Assembly: GCA_021796445.1 (NCBI GenBank)
Contig: JAKACB010000001.1
Coordinates: 1-64,000 of the forward strand
Source of the DNA: Nanobdellota archaeon
GTDB taxonomy: Archaea > Nanoarchaeota > Nanoarchaeia > Parvarchaeales > Parvarchaeaceae
Direction: 5' to 3'
Length of the DNA: 64,000 nucleotides
The position numbers were made by a program, and so were the translations under genes. The first letter of the stretch is position 1; every line of letters begins with the position of its first letter. The notes beneath the pieces are model-generated. The model saw only the letters and a program-made list of their open reading frames with translations. It ran no database searches and was not told the DNA's origin. Of the stretch, positions 50,259-59,186 are shown piece by piece.

Positions 50259-51125
50259 CTAACCATTAATTAAATCAAATAAAGTGTCAAGCTGCTGCCT
50301 TTTAGCTTCTATCTGTGCCTTCATTTTTTTGTATTCATCTTCACTTATTTTGCCAGCAACGAAGTTTCTTTCTAAATCTGCAGACTCCTTTTCAATGTCC
50401 CTTAATTTGTTGTTAAGCTTCGTTGAACCTTGTGGCCCCATTGAGAGGCTGCTTGAAACACTGTTGGCAAGCTGTCTTTTATCTAGTTTATTGCCGTATT
50501 TTCTTGAAAGTTCGCTGTACATCTCTGTCATGTCCCCTTCAAGCTTAGAATATGAGTCTTTGTCCTTGAATTTGCAGTCTCCTGCTAGCACTACTCTTAC
50601 ATTGGCTGATTCCTCTGTAGGGTCATATACACCTATTATCTTTGCCCACAGAAATATAGGCACTATTTTCTTTATTTCAAAGAATATTAGTGATAGTAAG
50701 AAAAAGGCTATCATCCCATAAAGCACAAGTGCAGACGGAGAATAGCTGAAATGAGTTATATTTGTGTATATGTTTGAGCGGTAGGAAACAAGAAGAAGCG
50801 CCAGCAGCACTATCCCCAGAATGAGGCAGGTCTTCCACGCTATTGGGTATTTTGACCCTTTTTTGTTATCTTTCGCACTTTTTATGAGCGCTCTTATCGG
50901 CTTTACATTCCCGCCTCTGAAGGTTTCTTCCAGTTCATTGTCATTGAATTTTGCAAGTTCATTGAGCAATATCTTATAGTCCATGTCAGTCATGTACTCT
51001 GATACTTGGTTCCTCAGTACCTGCGGATCGTCGCTTTTTATGTAAAGATCATAGAATACATGCTTTTTTTCCAATTCTTGAGTATCAAACTCCTTCTCGT
51101 AGTTCTTTATGCTGAATCCAATCAT
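50259..51125 (-). CDS. Membrane protein with SHOCT-like C-terminus, 288 aa
   Basis: Not recognised as a whole. An N-terminal soluble region (about 1-95) is followed by two hydrophobic helices (about 100-118 and 133-152), a cytoplasmic domain, and a helical end, LERNFVAGKISEDEYKKMKAQIE, of SHOCT type. The preceding neighbour on the other strand has the same ending. The two genes converge, with 56 bases between stops. A shared tail in adjacent genes suggests a related role at the membrane. Confidence 0.65.
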   Translation of the reverse strand: MIGFSIKNYEKEFDTQELEKKHVFYDLYIKSDDPQVLRNQVSEYMTDMDYKILLNELAKFNDNELEETFRGGNVKPIRALIKSAKDNKKGSKYPIAWKTCLILGIVLLALLLVSYRSNIYTNITHFSYSPSALVLYGMIAFFLLSLIFFEIKKIVPIFLWAKIIGVYDPTEESANVRVVLAGDCKFKDKDSYSKLEGDMTEMYSELSRKYGNKLDKRQLANSVSSSLSMGPQGSTKLNNKLRDIEKESADLERNFVAGKISEDEYKKMKAQIEAKRQQLDTLFDLING

Positions 51126-51210
51126 AAAAATATATGATTTCGTTTAAATAAATAAGTATTATTTGCAGTTTTTAAGCTAGTTTGTTGTTAGTATTGAAAA
51201 ACCACTTATT

Positions 51211-51220
51211 TATTTATAAA
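51211..51220 (+). promoter_or_regulatory. TATA box of the nuoJKLMN operon
   Basis: TATTTATAAA lies 16-26 bases before the ATG at 51237, consistent with leaderless transcription of the whole five-gene unit. Confidence 0.45.
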
Positions 51221-51236
51221 GTTCTTATCTACTGTA

Positions 51237-51713
51237 ATGGATTTGGGAAGCATTGGGTTTTTGATAATCTCAGGATTGCTTATATCTACTGCCATCCTTA
51301 TGGTCGCTACCAAGAATCTTATACACTCCCTTCTTTACATGTTTATGTTTGTTATATCCGTAACAGCAATGATACTTTACCTGAATGCTGTTTTTCTTGG
51401 AATAGCAGAACTTATAATATACAATGGGGGGATAGTGCTTTTGCTTGCAATAGGGATAAGCTCAATGCCAGAAGGGACAGTTAAAAGGATAAACTCAAAG
51501 CTTGCTTTTTCTCTTCCAATAATAATCCTGGCAGTAACTTCATTTCTACTGATTAAAATGCCTTCTACTCAGTACTCTTCTGCTTTGAACTATGCGGATT
51601 TTGGAGCGTACTTCTTCCAAAATTACGCAGGCCTTCTTTTTGTGCTAGCATTCACTGCAATAGCAAGCATATTCTCAACAATATACATAATAAGCAGGGG
51701 TGAAAATGTATGA
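51237..51713 (+). CDS. nuoJ: Complex I-type membrane subunit NuoJ
   Basis: 158 residues, five hydrophobic helices. The helix-3 region FLGIAELIIYNGGIVLLLAIG carries the conserved Glu and Tyr-xx-Gly pattern around the pi-bulge of NuoJ. It overlaps nuoK by four bases (ATGA). In complex I it lies next to NuoK and NuoA and links the quinone site to the pumping arm. Confidence 0.85.
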   Translation: MDLGSIGFLIISGLLISTAILMVATKNLIHSLLYMFMFVISVTAMILYLNAVFLGIAELIIYNGGIVLLLAIGISSMPEGTVKRINSKLAFSLPIIILAVTSFLLIKMPSTQYSSALNYADFGAYFFQNYAGLLFVLAFTAIASIFSTIYIISRGENV

Positions 51714-52012
51714 TACCTGAGAATTATTTTCTGCTGCTTACAAGTATACTGTTTGTCATAGGAATTTATGGCATACTTTCAAGAAGGGAAGGCATATCCA
51801 TAATCATATCCTCTGAGATAATAGTGAATGCGGCCATAATAAATTTTGTGTCTGCCGCCAATTTTTATTCAGCTTTAAATGGAATAAGCTATGCCCTTAT
51901 AACGCTAATAATGATAGTATTTGAAACAGTTGTTTTCATCGCATTGATGGTAGTGTTTTCAAGGAAGACCGGCTCACTTTCGATATCAAAACTAGGGAGG
52001 TACAAAGGCTGA
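51710..52012 (+). CDS. nuoK: Complex I-type membrane subunit NuoK
   Basis: 100 residues, three helices. The conserved Glu in helix 2 (ISSEIIVNAAIINFV, about residue 36) and another in helix 3 (IVFETVVFIALMVVF, about residue 72) are present, matching MrpC/NuoK. It starts inside the nuoJ stop and is one base before nuoL. Confidence 0.88.
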   Translation: MIPENYFLLLTSILFVIGIYGILSRREGISIIISSEIIVNAAIINFVSAANFYSALNGISYALITLIMIVFETVVFIALMVVFSRKTGSLSISKLGRYKG

Positions 52013-52013
52013 T

Positions 52014-53762
52014 ATGCTGTATCTAATACTTCTTCCATTGTTAATTTCTGCAGTTGTCATTCCATTATTGGGAGAAAGAAAAAATATAAGCTGGTTGATT
52101 TCATTGTCGGCTGCAGTAATTTCCTTCCTTCTTTCAATTTTCTTCTTTATTCTTTATTTCAATAAGGACATAATAGAAAGCTATACTTGGTTTTCCTTCA
52201 GTAGCTTGTCCTTCTCGCTTTCCTTTATAGGAAATAACCTAACCCTTTTCATGGCGTTGCTGGTTTCATTCATATCAATCATGGTTTTAATGTTTGCAGG
52301 CGTTTACATGAAAAAAGAAAGGCATGCAAGGTTTTATGCAGAGATGTCATTTTTCATATTCTCTATGCTCGGCCTGGTGTTATCAAACAGTCTGCTTCTG
52401 TTCTTTATATTTTGGGAATTTGTTGGTATAACCTCCTACCTATTGATAGGCTTTTGGTATGACAGAGAAGGGCCAGCGGTTTCCAGCAAGAAGGCCCTAC
52501 TAATAACAAGAATTGGTGATCTTGCCTTTCTTGCGGCTTTAATAGTGGTCTTCTCTGCGCTTAAGACTTTTTCAATATCTTCTATTTTGAACTCCCTCTA
52601 TTTAATGCCTTTGTCTGCATTGGTAATTGCAGGTTCTCTCTTTACAATTGCGGGACTTTCAAAGGCAGCGCAGTTTCCATTCTACACATGGTTGATAGAT
52701 GCGATGGAAGGCCCTACTCCGGTAAGTTCCCTTCTTCATTCTGCGACAATGGTTGCAGCAGGTGCATACCTCCTTGTAAGGCTTCTCCCCCTCATTTCTG
52801 CAGCCGGCCTTCTTAACTTGATAGTCGTGATAGGGTTCATTACTGCCTTTGCAGCCGCATTGCTTGGCTTAAAGGAAAGGCACTTCAAAAAGATACTCGC
52901 ATACTCCACAATAGAAAGCCTTGCGTTCATGTTCCTTGCAATAGGGACCTTAAATGCAGGAGGGGCAATCTTTTACCTGTTTACGCATGCAGTTTTCAAA
53001 TCCATGCTTTTCTTCATAAGCGGAGGGCTTGCAATTATTTTCGGTACTTACGATATATATGAGCTGAATAAGAAGAAATTAAGGGGAACATGGTTCACAA
53101 TCCCTGCATTAATAGGTTTTGCTTCAATCTCGGCCATACCTCCTTTTATGAGCTTTTTTGCACATTCGGCCCTTACGCATAACTTTAATGTATTTGAAAA
53201 CATCGCCTTTGTTTTTGTTGCCTTTATTACTGCTATTTTTTCATTTAGAGCCTTTTTTGTTATATTCGGCAGTAAGGCAAAAAAACCTCTTAAAAAGGAA
53301 TTCAATCTTTTTTTTCCAATAATACTTCTCTCAATAATTTCCACGGTTGGTGGAGCTTTCCTTTACTTCTTTAAAGGAATAATAAGCATTGCGTATTCTT
53401 TTGATGTCTTTTCGTTTATAGCACTCGCGGCTTCTTTGCTAGGTATCCTCGTTTCATATGAGGTCTTTTATCTTGGGAAAACACAGCAATTAACGGAAAG
53501 AATGAAGAGTCTATCAGAAAAAATTGCAGGCTATGGATATGAGAAGTTCATAATAGCAATTGGAAATGCGATTTCAACCTTTGGTTTTTACGTTGGAAGG
53601 TTTGATTTCATGTTTTCAAGTGCAATGTCGAGGATTGCGGAATCAACTTTTATCCTATCCTCAAAGACAAGAGAGATTGAAAATGGAGATGCTTTTAGGT
53701 ATCTGACAGCAGTAATTATAGGGCTAGCTGTAATTCTCCTTTTAGCGGTGATTTTCATATGA
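52014..53762 (+). CDS. nuoL: Complex I-type antiporter-like subunit NuoL
   Basis: 582 residues, about 15 helices. FFIFWEFVGITSYLLIGFW carries the key helix-5 Glu, and AAQFPFYTWLIDAMEGPTPVSSLLHSATMV in pattern holds the helix-7/8 Lys and HS motif. The long lateral-helix C-terminus seems present but short. It transfers protons or sodium in the distal arm. It overlaps nuoM by four bases. Confidence 0.92.
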   Translation: MLYLILLPLLISAVVIPLLGERKNISWLISLSAAVISFLLSIFFFILYFNKDIIESYTWFSFSSLSFSLSFIGNNLTLFMALLVSFISIMVLMFAGVYMKKERHARFYAEMSFFIFSMLGLVLSNSLLLFFIFWEFVGITSYLLIGFWYDREGPAVSSKKALLITRIGDLAFLAALIVVFSALKTFSISSILNSLYLMPLSALVIAGSLFTIAGLSKAAQFPFYTWLIDAMEGPTPVSSLLHSATMVAAGAYLLVRLLPLISAAGLLNLIVVIGFITAFAAALLGLKERHFKKILAYSTIESLAFMFLAIGTLNAGGAIFYLFTHAVFKSMLFFISGGLAIIFGTYDIYELNKKKLRGTWFTIPALIGFASISAIPPFMSFFAHSALTHNFNVFENIAFVFVAFITAIFSFRAFFVIFGSKAKKPLKKEFNLFFPIILLSIISTVGGAFLYFFKGIISIAYSFDVFSFIALAASLLGILVSYEVFYLGKTQQLTERMKSLSEKIAGYGYEKFIIAIGNAISTFGFYVGRFDFMFSSAMSRIAESTFILSSKTREIENGDAFRYLTAVIIGLAVILLLAVIFI

Positions 53763-55171
53763 TAAACTTAATCTTTCTTTTATTGGTACCGGCGATAGGA
53801 ATGCTGCTTTTAATATTAAAAAGATTCTATGACAAACTGCCTTCTCCTGAAATAATAGTGCTTTCAGTAATGGCAGCAAACGCCGTATTATTTGCTCTGG
53901 GCCTTGTTTTCGGCTTTTCAAGCTTTAATGTAAACATAAATTCCAGCATAAGCTTCTCTTTTTCACTGCAGGAAAATTTCATAACTATCCCGTTCCTTTT
54001 GTTGGCAATAACTGTACCCTTTGCAATACTTCTTTTCGCAGCCAAGGAAATAAAACAAAGCAAAACCATTTTTTACCTCTTTTATCTTTTAGTATATATT
54101 TCAGTTATATCCGTTTTTGTTTCATCTAACTTGATAGTGTTCTTTATTTTCTGGGAAGTCGCAGTTCTTTCTCTTTTCTTCATTACAGGATTATGGGGCA
54201 ATAGTGAAAAGGGTAAAAAAGCGGCAATGAAATTTCTGGTGTTCACACAGTTTGGAAGTCTTACTCTTCTTGCATTCTTTATACTTCTTTTCCTTTACAC
54301 GGGTAGTTTCAACTTTTCTGTAATTGCTTCTAGAATCTCGGCTTTGCCTTTATATATAGAATATCTTTCCTTTTTCCTACTGTTAATAACAGTCATGATA
54401 AAAATGCCGATTTTTCCGCTTCATGGGTGGCTTCTTGACTCTTATTATTATTCCCCTTCTTCAGGAACAATGCTGTTATCCAGCATGCTTTCAAAGCTCG
54501 GAGGGTTTGCATTTATCCTGTTCGGCTTTGGACTTTTTGGAAATTTGCTTTTGGAGTTTAGGTTGCCGTTAATAGCTTTAGGGGTATTCACTGCAATCTA
54601 CATTGCATTTACTGCTTCTGGACAGAAGGATCTGAAAAAGCTGCTTTCTTATTCAAGCATGTTCTACATGTCGTTGGTTTTTATCGGTATTTCATCAGGT
54701 ATTAACTTGGCAGTCGCAGGTTCGGTTTTGTTAATGGTAAGCCATGGCTTCATAATAACAATGCTGTTTGGCATCTCCTATATACTTCTGCAAAAGACAG
54801 GTACAAATGAAACTGAAAAAATGGGAGGATTGATGTCAAAGATGCCCTTGCTTTCCTTCTTTCTTATTTTTGGCATATTTGCAAGTCTTGGCGTTCCCGG
54901 ATTATCTAACTTTCCTGGAGAATTCCTTATATTCATAGGCTCATATGGCGTTGCGGGCATATCCCTTTTTGCGATATTCGGGATAATGCTGTCTACAAAT
55001 TATTATTTAAGGGTAATCAAGCAATCTTTATTTGGTCAGTTGAAAAAGACATTTGGAAATTTAACGGACATATCAAAAATAGAGCTGCTTTTTATGGTAT
55101 TCCTGTCTTTTTTTATCCTTTTGTTAGGTCTATTTCCTTCATTACTTTTAAGCACGCTGGGGGGCCTGTAA
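53759..55171 (+). CDS. nuoM: Complex I-type antiporter-like subunit NuoM
   Basis: 470 residues, about 14 helices. FFIFWEVAVLSLFFITGLWG has the helix-5 Glu. VMIKMPIFPLHGWLLDSYYYSPSSGTMLLSSMLSKLGG in pattern gives the Lys-rich helix-7/8 region. It is one of three antiporter-like subunits in the membrane arm. It is followed by nuoN after one base. Confidence 0.92.
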   Translation: MINLIFLLLVPAIGMLLLILKRFYDKLPSPEIIVLSVMAANAVLFALGLVFGFSSFNVNINSSISFSFSLQENFITIPFLLLAITVPFAILLFAAKEIKQSKTIFYLFYLLVYISVISVFVSSNLIVFFIFWEVAVLSLFFITGLWGNSEKGKKAAMKFLVFTQFGSLTLLAFFILLFLYTGSFNFSVIASRISALPLYIEYLSFFLLLITVMIKMPIFPLHGWLLDSYYYSPSSGTMLLSSMLSKLGGFAFILFGFGLFGNLLLEFRLPLIALGVFTAIYIAFTASGQKDLKKLLSYSSMFYMSLVFIGISSGINLAVAGSVLLMVSHGFIITMLFGISYILLQKTGTNETEKMGGLMSKMPLLSFFLIFGIFASLGVPGLSNFPGEFLIFIGSYGVAGISLFAIFGIMLSTNYYLRVIKQSLFGQLKKTFGNLTDISKIELLFMVFLSFFILLLGLFPSLLLSTLGGL

Positions 55172-55172
55172 A

Positions 55173-56525
55173 ATGGAATATCTAAACCCTCAGTACATTC
55201 TTTTTTCCGGAATATTGCTTCTTATACTTGTAGATTTTCTAAGGCGTAGTTTAAAGAGCAACAAAAAGGTCTTTTTGCACTATATAACGGCCGTTTTCCT
55301 AGGCATGGCGCTTGTTTTTGATATCATCTACGGAAACATGAACACAAATCTATTTTCAGAAGTGCAGTACTCTCAGTTTGTAACCGGTTTTATGCTGTTT
55401 CTCTCCTTTTTTATATATCTTTTTATAATATCGGATAAAAACGAGCATGGCGTTGCAATAGATATTTCGTATCTTTCTGCAGTTCTCGGTTCAACTCTTG
55501 TGGTTTTATCAAGCAACCTTCTTTCGTTGTTTATTTCCATTGAAATACTTTCCATATCAACATATGCTCTTGTTTACATGTACAAGTCGGGAAACGCACT
55601 CGAAGGGGCGGTAAAATATCTTTCAACAGGGGTAATATCTATGGTAATTTTGATATTCGGTATTTCTCTTGTATATGCTGGTTCGGGGACTCTATCATTT
55701 TCTTCTTTGCATGTTATTTCGTATTTACCGTTTATCGCGGGTGTTGCGATAGTAGTAGCAGGGCTGGGCTTTAAATCAACCCTTGTTCCCTTCCATATGT
55801 GGGCCCCGGATACCTACGAAGCTTCAAGGAGCTCAGTTACGGCATTTATTTCGTCGGTATCCAAGGCGGCCGGCTTAATGGCAATGATAAGGGTATTCTT
55901 TTTCGCACTCCCAGTCTCTTCTCTTTTTGTGACTGCACTTTTCCTTTCAATAGCTCTTATAACCATCTTTCTTAGTTCATTTCTTGCATCCGTTCAGGAT
56001 AGGATAAAGAGGATACTTGCTTATTCAAGCATTTCACAAGCAGGCTTTGCATTCATAAGCATAGCAGTTCTTACTACAAAAGGGATAAATGCAGCAGTGT
56101 TTTACATATTTGCATTTGCTGTTGCAGATGCAATAGTATTTCTTGCATATGATATGTTTGAGAGCAGAAAAGTAATTTACAAGAAGGAAAGCAGTTCAAT
56201 GTCACAGGTCTCAAGAATAGGCGCAGTGGCTTTCTTTATAGGGATACTATCTCTCGCTGGTTTTCCACCTACCATAGGGTTCTTTGGAAAGCTCCTTATC
56301 TTTTATGCTTTATTCAGCAGCGGATACTTTGCACTTGTCATACTTGCATTTTTTGCCCTTTTGGTCTCTACCTTTTATTATTTTAATATACTATCGGAAA
56401 TGCACGTCATTGACAGGATAACAAAGGATAAAAAACAATTACCTGTTAAAAAAGAGCAGAGGGTAAAAGAGGCTATACTAATAATACTTACATTGGCTTT
56501 GTTCATTGGTGTAATATTTGCATAG
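55173..56525 (+). CDS. nuoN: Complex I-type antiporter-like subunit NuoN
   Basis: 450 residues, about 13-14 helices. LFISIEILSISTYALVYM carries the helix-5 Glu, and GFKSTLVPFHMWAPDTYEASRSSVTAFISSVSKAAGL in pattern is the classic NuoN signature. It ends the operon. No nuoA-D, H or I is present here; the gene after it is a phosphoesterase with its own promoter, so the peripheral arm must be encoded elsewhere or be replaced. Confidence 0.92.
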   Translation: MEYLNPQYILFSGILLLILVDFLRRSLKSNKKVFLHYITAVFLGMALVFDIIYGNMNTNLFSEVQYSQFVTGFMLFLSFFIYLFIISDKNEHGVAIDISYLSAVLGSTLVVLSSNLLSLFISIEILSISTYALVYMYKSGNALEGAVKYLSTGVISMVILIFGISLVYAGSGTLSFSSLHVISYLPFIAGVAIVVAGLGFKSTLVPFHMWAPDTYEASRSSVTAFISSVSKAAGLMAMIRVFFFALPVSSLFVTALFLSIALITIFLSSFLASVQDRIKRILAYSSISQAGFAFISIAVLTTKGINAAVFYIFAFAVADAIVFLAYDMFESRKVIYKKESSSMSQVSRIGAVAFFIGILSLAGFPPTIGFFGKLLIFYALFSSGYFALVILAFFALLVSTFYYFNILSEMHVIDRITKDKKQLPVKKEQRVKEAILIILTLALFIGVIFA

Positions 56526-56646
56526 CGGTTATGATCGTTACATGGCTATGCAGGTCATAACTGCAGAGACGTATTAAATATGCTTAAAGGCTTATTTTTA
56601 TATAGAATATTAGAGCAATAGGGTATTGATAGTTTTGAAGGCTATA

Positions 56647-57342
56647 ATGGACATAGAAGATTTTAATATAAGGTTTAAGAAGGGTTCAAGGGCAGTTTTT
56701 GTAGGGGAATATGCGGTTGTTGGCGATGTGCATATCGGCTTTGAAGATGACATAAACAGCAGCGGATACAACATCTGGGAAAAAACTGATGAAATCACAG
56801 ATCAGATAATAAAGCTGGATTCTAGAAAGCTTATCTTGTTGGGGGACATAAGGAAGGAATACACAGAGATAAAGCCGAAGGAAGGTGGCGCACTGATAAA
56901 GTTTTTTTCAAGGCTGTCAGACAATTTCGATGAAATAATACTTACAAAAGGTAACCATGATGGTGGGATAGAAAAGATAACCAGCAGATTCAGCAACATA
57001 TCAGTTAAAAACGAATTCATATACAATAAGATGGCGTTTATGCATGGCCACGCTCTTCCATCTTTGGAAGCAGCAAAAGAAGCTGACACCCTCTGCATCA
57101 GCCACATACATCCCTCCTTTACCTTCAAAGATTCAAATGGGGTTTCATATAAAGAAGACTGCTTTTTCATGCTTAAGATAAAACTTCCAAGGGACAGGTA
57201 TCCAGGGTCTAAATTGAAGAAGGCACTAATAGTGCCGAAATTCAATCAATACATAGGAAGTTCTACCGAAATAAGTAACAGGGGAATAATGAAATACGCT
57301 GAAATAGATGGTAGAATGACCCTTGATCTTGTGGTATTCTGA
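56647..57342 (+). CDS. SbcD-related archaeal phosphoesterase
   Basis: 231 residues from the ATG at 56647; a TTG at 56626 is also in frame. All calcineurin-like metal motifs are present: GDVHIGFE, LLGDIRKE, TKGNHDGG, MHGHA, and ISHIHPSF. This combination matches the archaeal family of SbcD-like putative phosphoesterases, which bind two metals and hydrolyse phosphodiesters or phosphomonoesters; its natural substrate is unknown. A TATA-like TTTTTATATAG is about 45 bases upstream. Confidence 0.85.
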   Translation: MDIEDFNIRFKKGSRAVFVGEYAVVGDVHIGFEDDINSSGYNIWEKTDEITDQIIKLDSRKLILLGDIRKEYTEIKPKEGGALIKFFSRLSDNFDEIILTKGNHDGGIEKITSRFSNISVKNEFIYNKMAFMHGHALPSLEAAKEADTLCISHIHPSFTFKDSNGVSYKEDCFFMLKIKLPRDRYPGSKLKKALIVPKFNQYIGSSTEISNRGIMKYAEIDGRMTLDLVVF

Positions 57343-57382
57343 AAAGGAATGGTTATAAATTAAAAATCTTCTTATAAATACT

Positions 57383-58315
57383 ATGAGTCCAGGAGAATTT
57401 TGGGTTTTCGTAGTAGGAATAATAGCTTTAGTTGCTCTTTTCCTTCTAAGCATTTTCATACCAAGTTTGTTTTATGCATTCATTATAATATTCATAGTAT
57501 TGCTTGCAGTGATATTCTTTATAACTTTTGTAAAGAAATATAGCCAGTTCGAAAGAGGCATAATATTCAGACTTGGCAAGTTCAACCGTATAGCCGGCCC
57601 AGGCTGGGCTATAGTTGTGCCATTTTTTGAAGAGGAATACAAGAAGGTCGATGTTAGGGTAAAGATGATGGATATAACTTCTTCAGATATATTCACAGCC
57701 GATGACCTTAAAATTTCACTTGACGGCACTATATATTATCAGATTGTGGATCCTGAGAAGGCAACATTACAGATAGATAACTATGGGCAGGGTTTATCCA
57801 ATTTAGTTCAATCTGCAGTCAGGAATGCAATAGCATCCTTGACTATGAGGCAGGTTTTCGGAAGCCTTGACAGATTAAATGACATACTTGCAGACGCAAT
57901 AAGACACATGACTTGGAAGTGGGGCATAGATGTTCCTTCCGTGCAATTAAGATCGGTTTCGCCATCTAATGAAGTTATACAGGCCATGCAGCAACCGGAA
58001 ATAGCCGCTAATTTGTTACAGGCGCAGAGGTTTAAAGCAGAGGCACAGAAGATAGTAATGGAAGCAATAGGAGAAGGCAGCAAAGCACTTGATGACCGTT
58101 CAATAATGTACCTATACCTTCAGGCTCTTAAGCAAGTGGGAGAGTCAAGCTCTTCCAAGATAGTGCTCCCAATGCAGTTTATGCAAAGCGCAGGAAGCAT
58201 GTTAGGTGGTATGGCAGGTCTTTCTACAACTGCACTTGCCTCTCTTGGTGGACAGGAAAACGTTCAGAATGTTATAGACAAGATAAAAGAGAAGATATCT
58301 CAGTCTAATACTTGA
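57383..58315 (+). CDS. Stomatin/prohibitin-like (SPFH, slipin) membrane protein
   Basis: 310 residues. Two hydrophobic helices at the N-terminus (about 5-25 and 30-50) anchor it. The SPFH core reads YSQFERGIIFRLGKFNRIAGPGWAIVVPF then VDVRVKMMDITSSDIFTADDLKISLDGTIYYQI in pattern. A helical region rich in Ala and Gln (LLQAQRFKAEAQKIV) and a Gly-rich end follow. Slipins form membrane microdomain scaffolds and often pair with an NfeD protease, which is not adjacent here. Its end overlaps the HAD gene end by 16 bases. Confidence 0.9.
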   Translation: MSPGEFWVFVVGIIALVALFLLSIFIPSLFYAFIIIFIVLLAVIFFITFVKKYSQFERGIIFRLGKFNRIAGPGWAIVVPFFEEEYKKVDVRVKMMDITSSDIFTADDLKISLDGTIYYQIVDPEKATLQIDNYGQGLSNLVQSAVRNAIASLTMRQVFGSLDRLNDILADAIRHMTWKWGIDVPSVQLRSVSPSNEVIQAMQQPEIAANLLQAQRFKAEAQKIVMEAIGEGSKALDDRSIMYLYLQALKQVGESSSSKIVLPMQFMQSAGSMLGGMAGLSTTALASLGGQENVQNVIDKIKEKISQSNT

Positions 58316-59025
58316 TTTAAACCATCCAATATTTTGTAAATATCCCGCATATCCTCTATTACAAAATCTGGCTTATTCTTAGAGATTTTTCGCTTTTCTT
58401 CGTTGTATCTGTCAAAAAGCACCGTTTTCATGCCTGCTTCTTTTGCGTTGTCAATGTCTATATCAGGAGTGTCTCCTATGAATATTATCTCATCTGTTTT
58501 AAGCTTCAGCATTGCAGCCGTTTTTTTAAATGCTTCTGGATTGTGCTTGCTTTCCTGTATGTTATCACCTGCAATGATTTTTACATCAAACTTTCCATTA
58601 CGGTCAAATTTCTCTAGTGTTCTTTTTTTTAGGCCAGGATAGAACCCTGCTCCTGTTAGCAGACCTACTTTCAATCCCATATTTTTAAGCCGGTCTATAG
58701 TTTCTTCAGCCCCCTCTGTAAATTCCATTCTATTTATAAGGTGGCTCTCAAAAATCTCAGCATATACATCTATCTTTTCGGTATCAATGCTCAAGCCACT
58801 TTCTTCTGCAAAAAGTTCATAAAAAAGCCTTTTGTATCTTTTCATAGGATCTAGACTGTCGAACTTTCTTTGGACTTTTTTAAGTATTCGGTCAAAGGTT
58901 TTCAAATCCATCATTTCGAAGTCTTCCTGCATCTTGTTTAAAACGGATTTGTTGGCATCGTCTATTGTTTTTGAAGAGTTTATTAATGTATTGTCGAAAT
59001 CAAATATTATACCCTTTATTTTCAT
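58300..59025 (-). CDS. HAD-superfamily phosphatase
   Basis: 241 residues from the ATG at 59025, preceded by GGTGAT. The longer frame to 59121 would read through the tRNA gene and is rejected. Motif I is IIFDFDNTLINSS at about 5-17, with a helical cap after it. Motif II is GLLTGAG, and motifs III-IV are KHNPEAFK and FIGDTPDIDIDNA. Such enzymes hydrolyse small phosphates (phosphoglycolate, nucleotides); the substrate is not clear. It follows tRNA-Thr after 11 bases and may share its transcript. Confidence 0.88.
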   Translation of the reverse strand: MKIKGIIFDFDNTLINSSKTIDDANKSVLNKMQEDFEMMDLKTFDRILKKVQRKFDSLDPMKRYKRLFYELFAEESGLSIDTEKIDVYAEIFESHLINRMEFTEGAEETIDRLKNMGLKVGLLTGAGFYPGLKKRTLEKFDRNGKFDVKIIAGDNIQESKHNPEAFKKTAAMLKLKTDEIIFIGDTPDIDIDNAKEAGMKTVLFDRYNEEKRKISKNKPDFVIEDMRDIYKILDGLNQVLD

Positions 59026-59036
59026 ATCACCAAATA

Positions 59037-59108
59037 AGCCTCCGACGGGTGCTGGCCCCGCGACCTTCTGCTTACAAGGCAGACGCTCTACCGCTGAGCT
59101 ACGGAGGC
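59037..59108 (-). tRNA. tRNA-Thr (anticodon TGT)
   Basis: 72 bases on the minus strand. Acceptor GCCTCCG/CGGAGGC and anticodon stem TCTGC/GCAGA are perfect; loop CTTGTAA gives TGT for ACA codons. The T-stem GCGGG/CCCGT encloses GCCAGCA, which lacks the usual T54, T55 and A58. The gene therefore has a deviant T-loop, or an error lies here. No CCA is encoded. It is 11 bases upstream of the HAD start. Confidence 0.85.
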
Positions 59109-59186
59109 TTAATCCAAGCATTGATAGTTTATTACATTAAAGTAAACTTATATATTTTATGCTTAACGTTTAATCTATTGTTAAGC

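Noticed and set aside
59026..59121. Longer start for the HAD phosphatase
   Set aside because: The extra 32 codons are the tRNA-Thr itself; the ATG at 59025 has a GGTGAT site right before it.
58965..59186. Open frame extending the 206-residue protein upstream through the tRNA-Thr gene
   Set aside because: It would read antisense across a tRNA and lacks protein-like sequence; a good ATG with near promoter exists at 59187.
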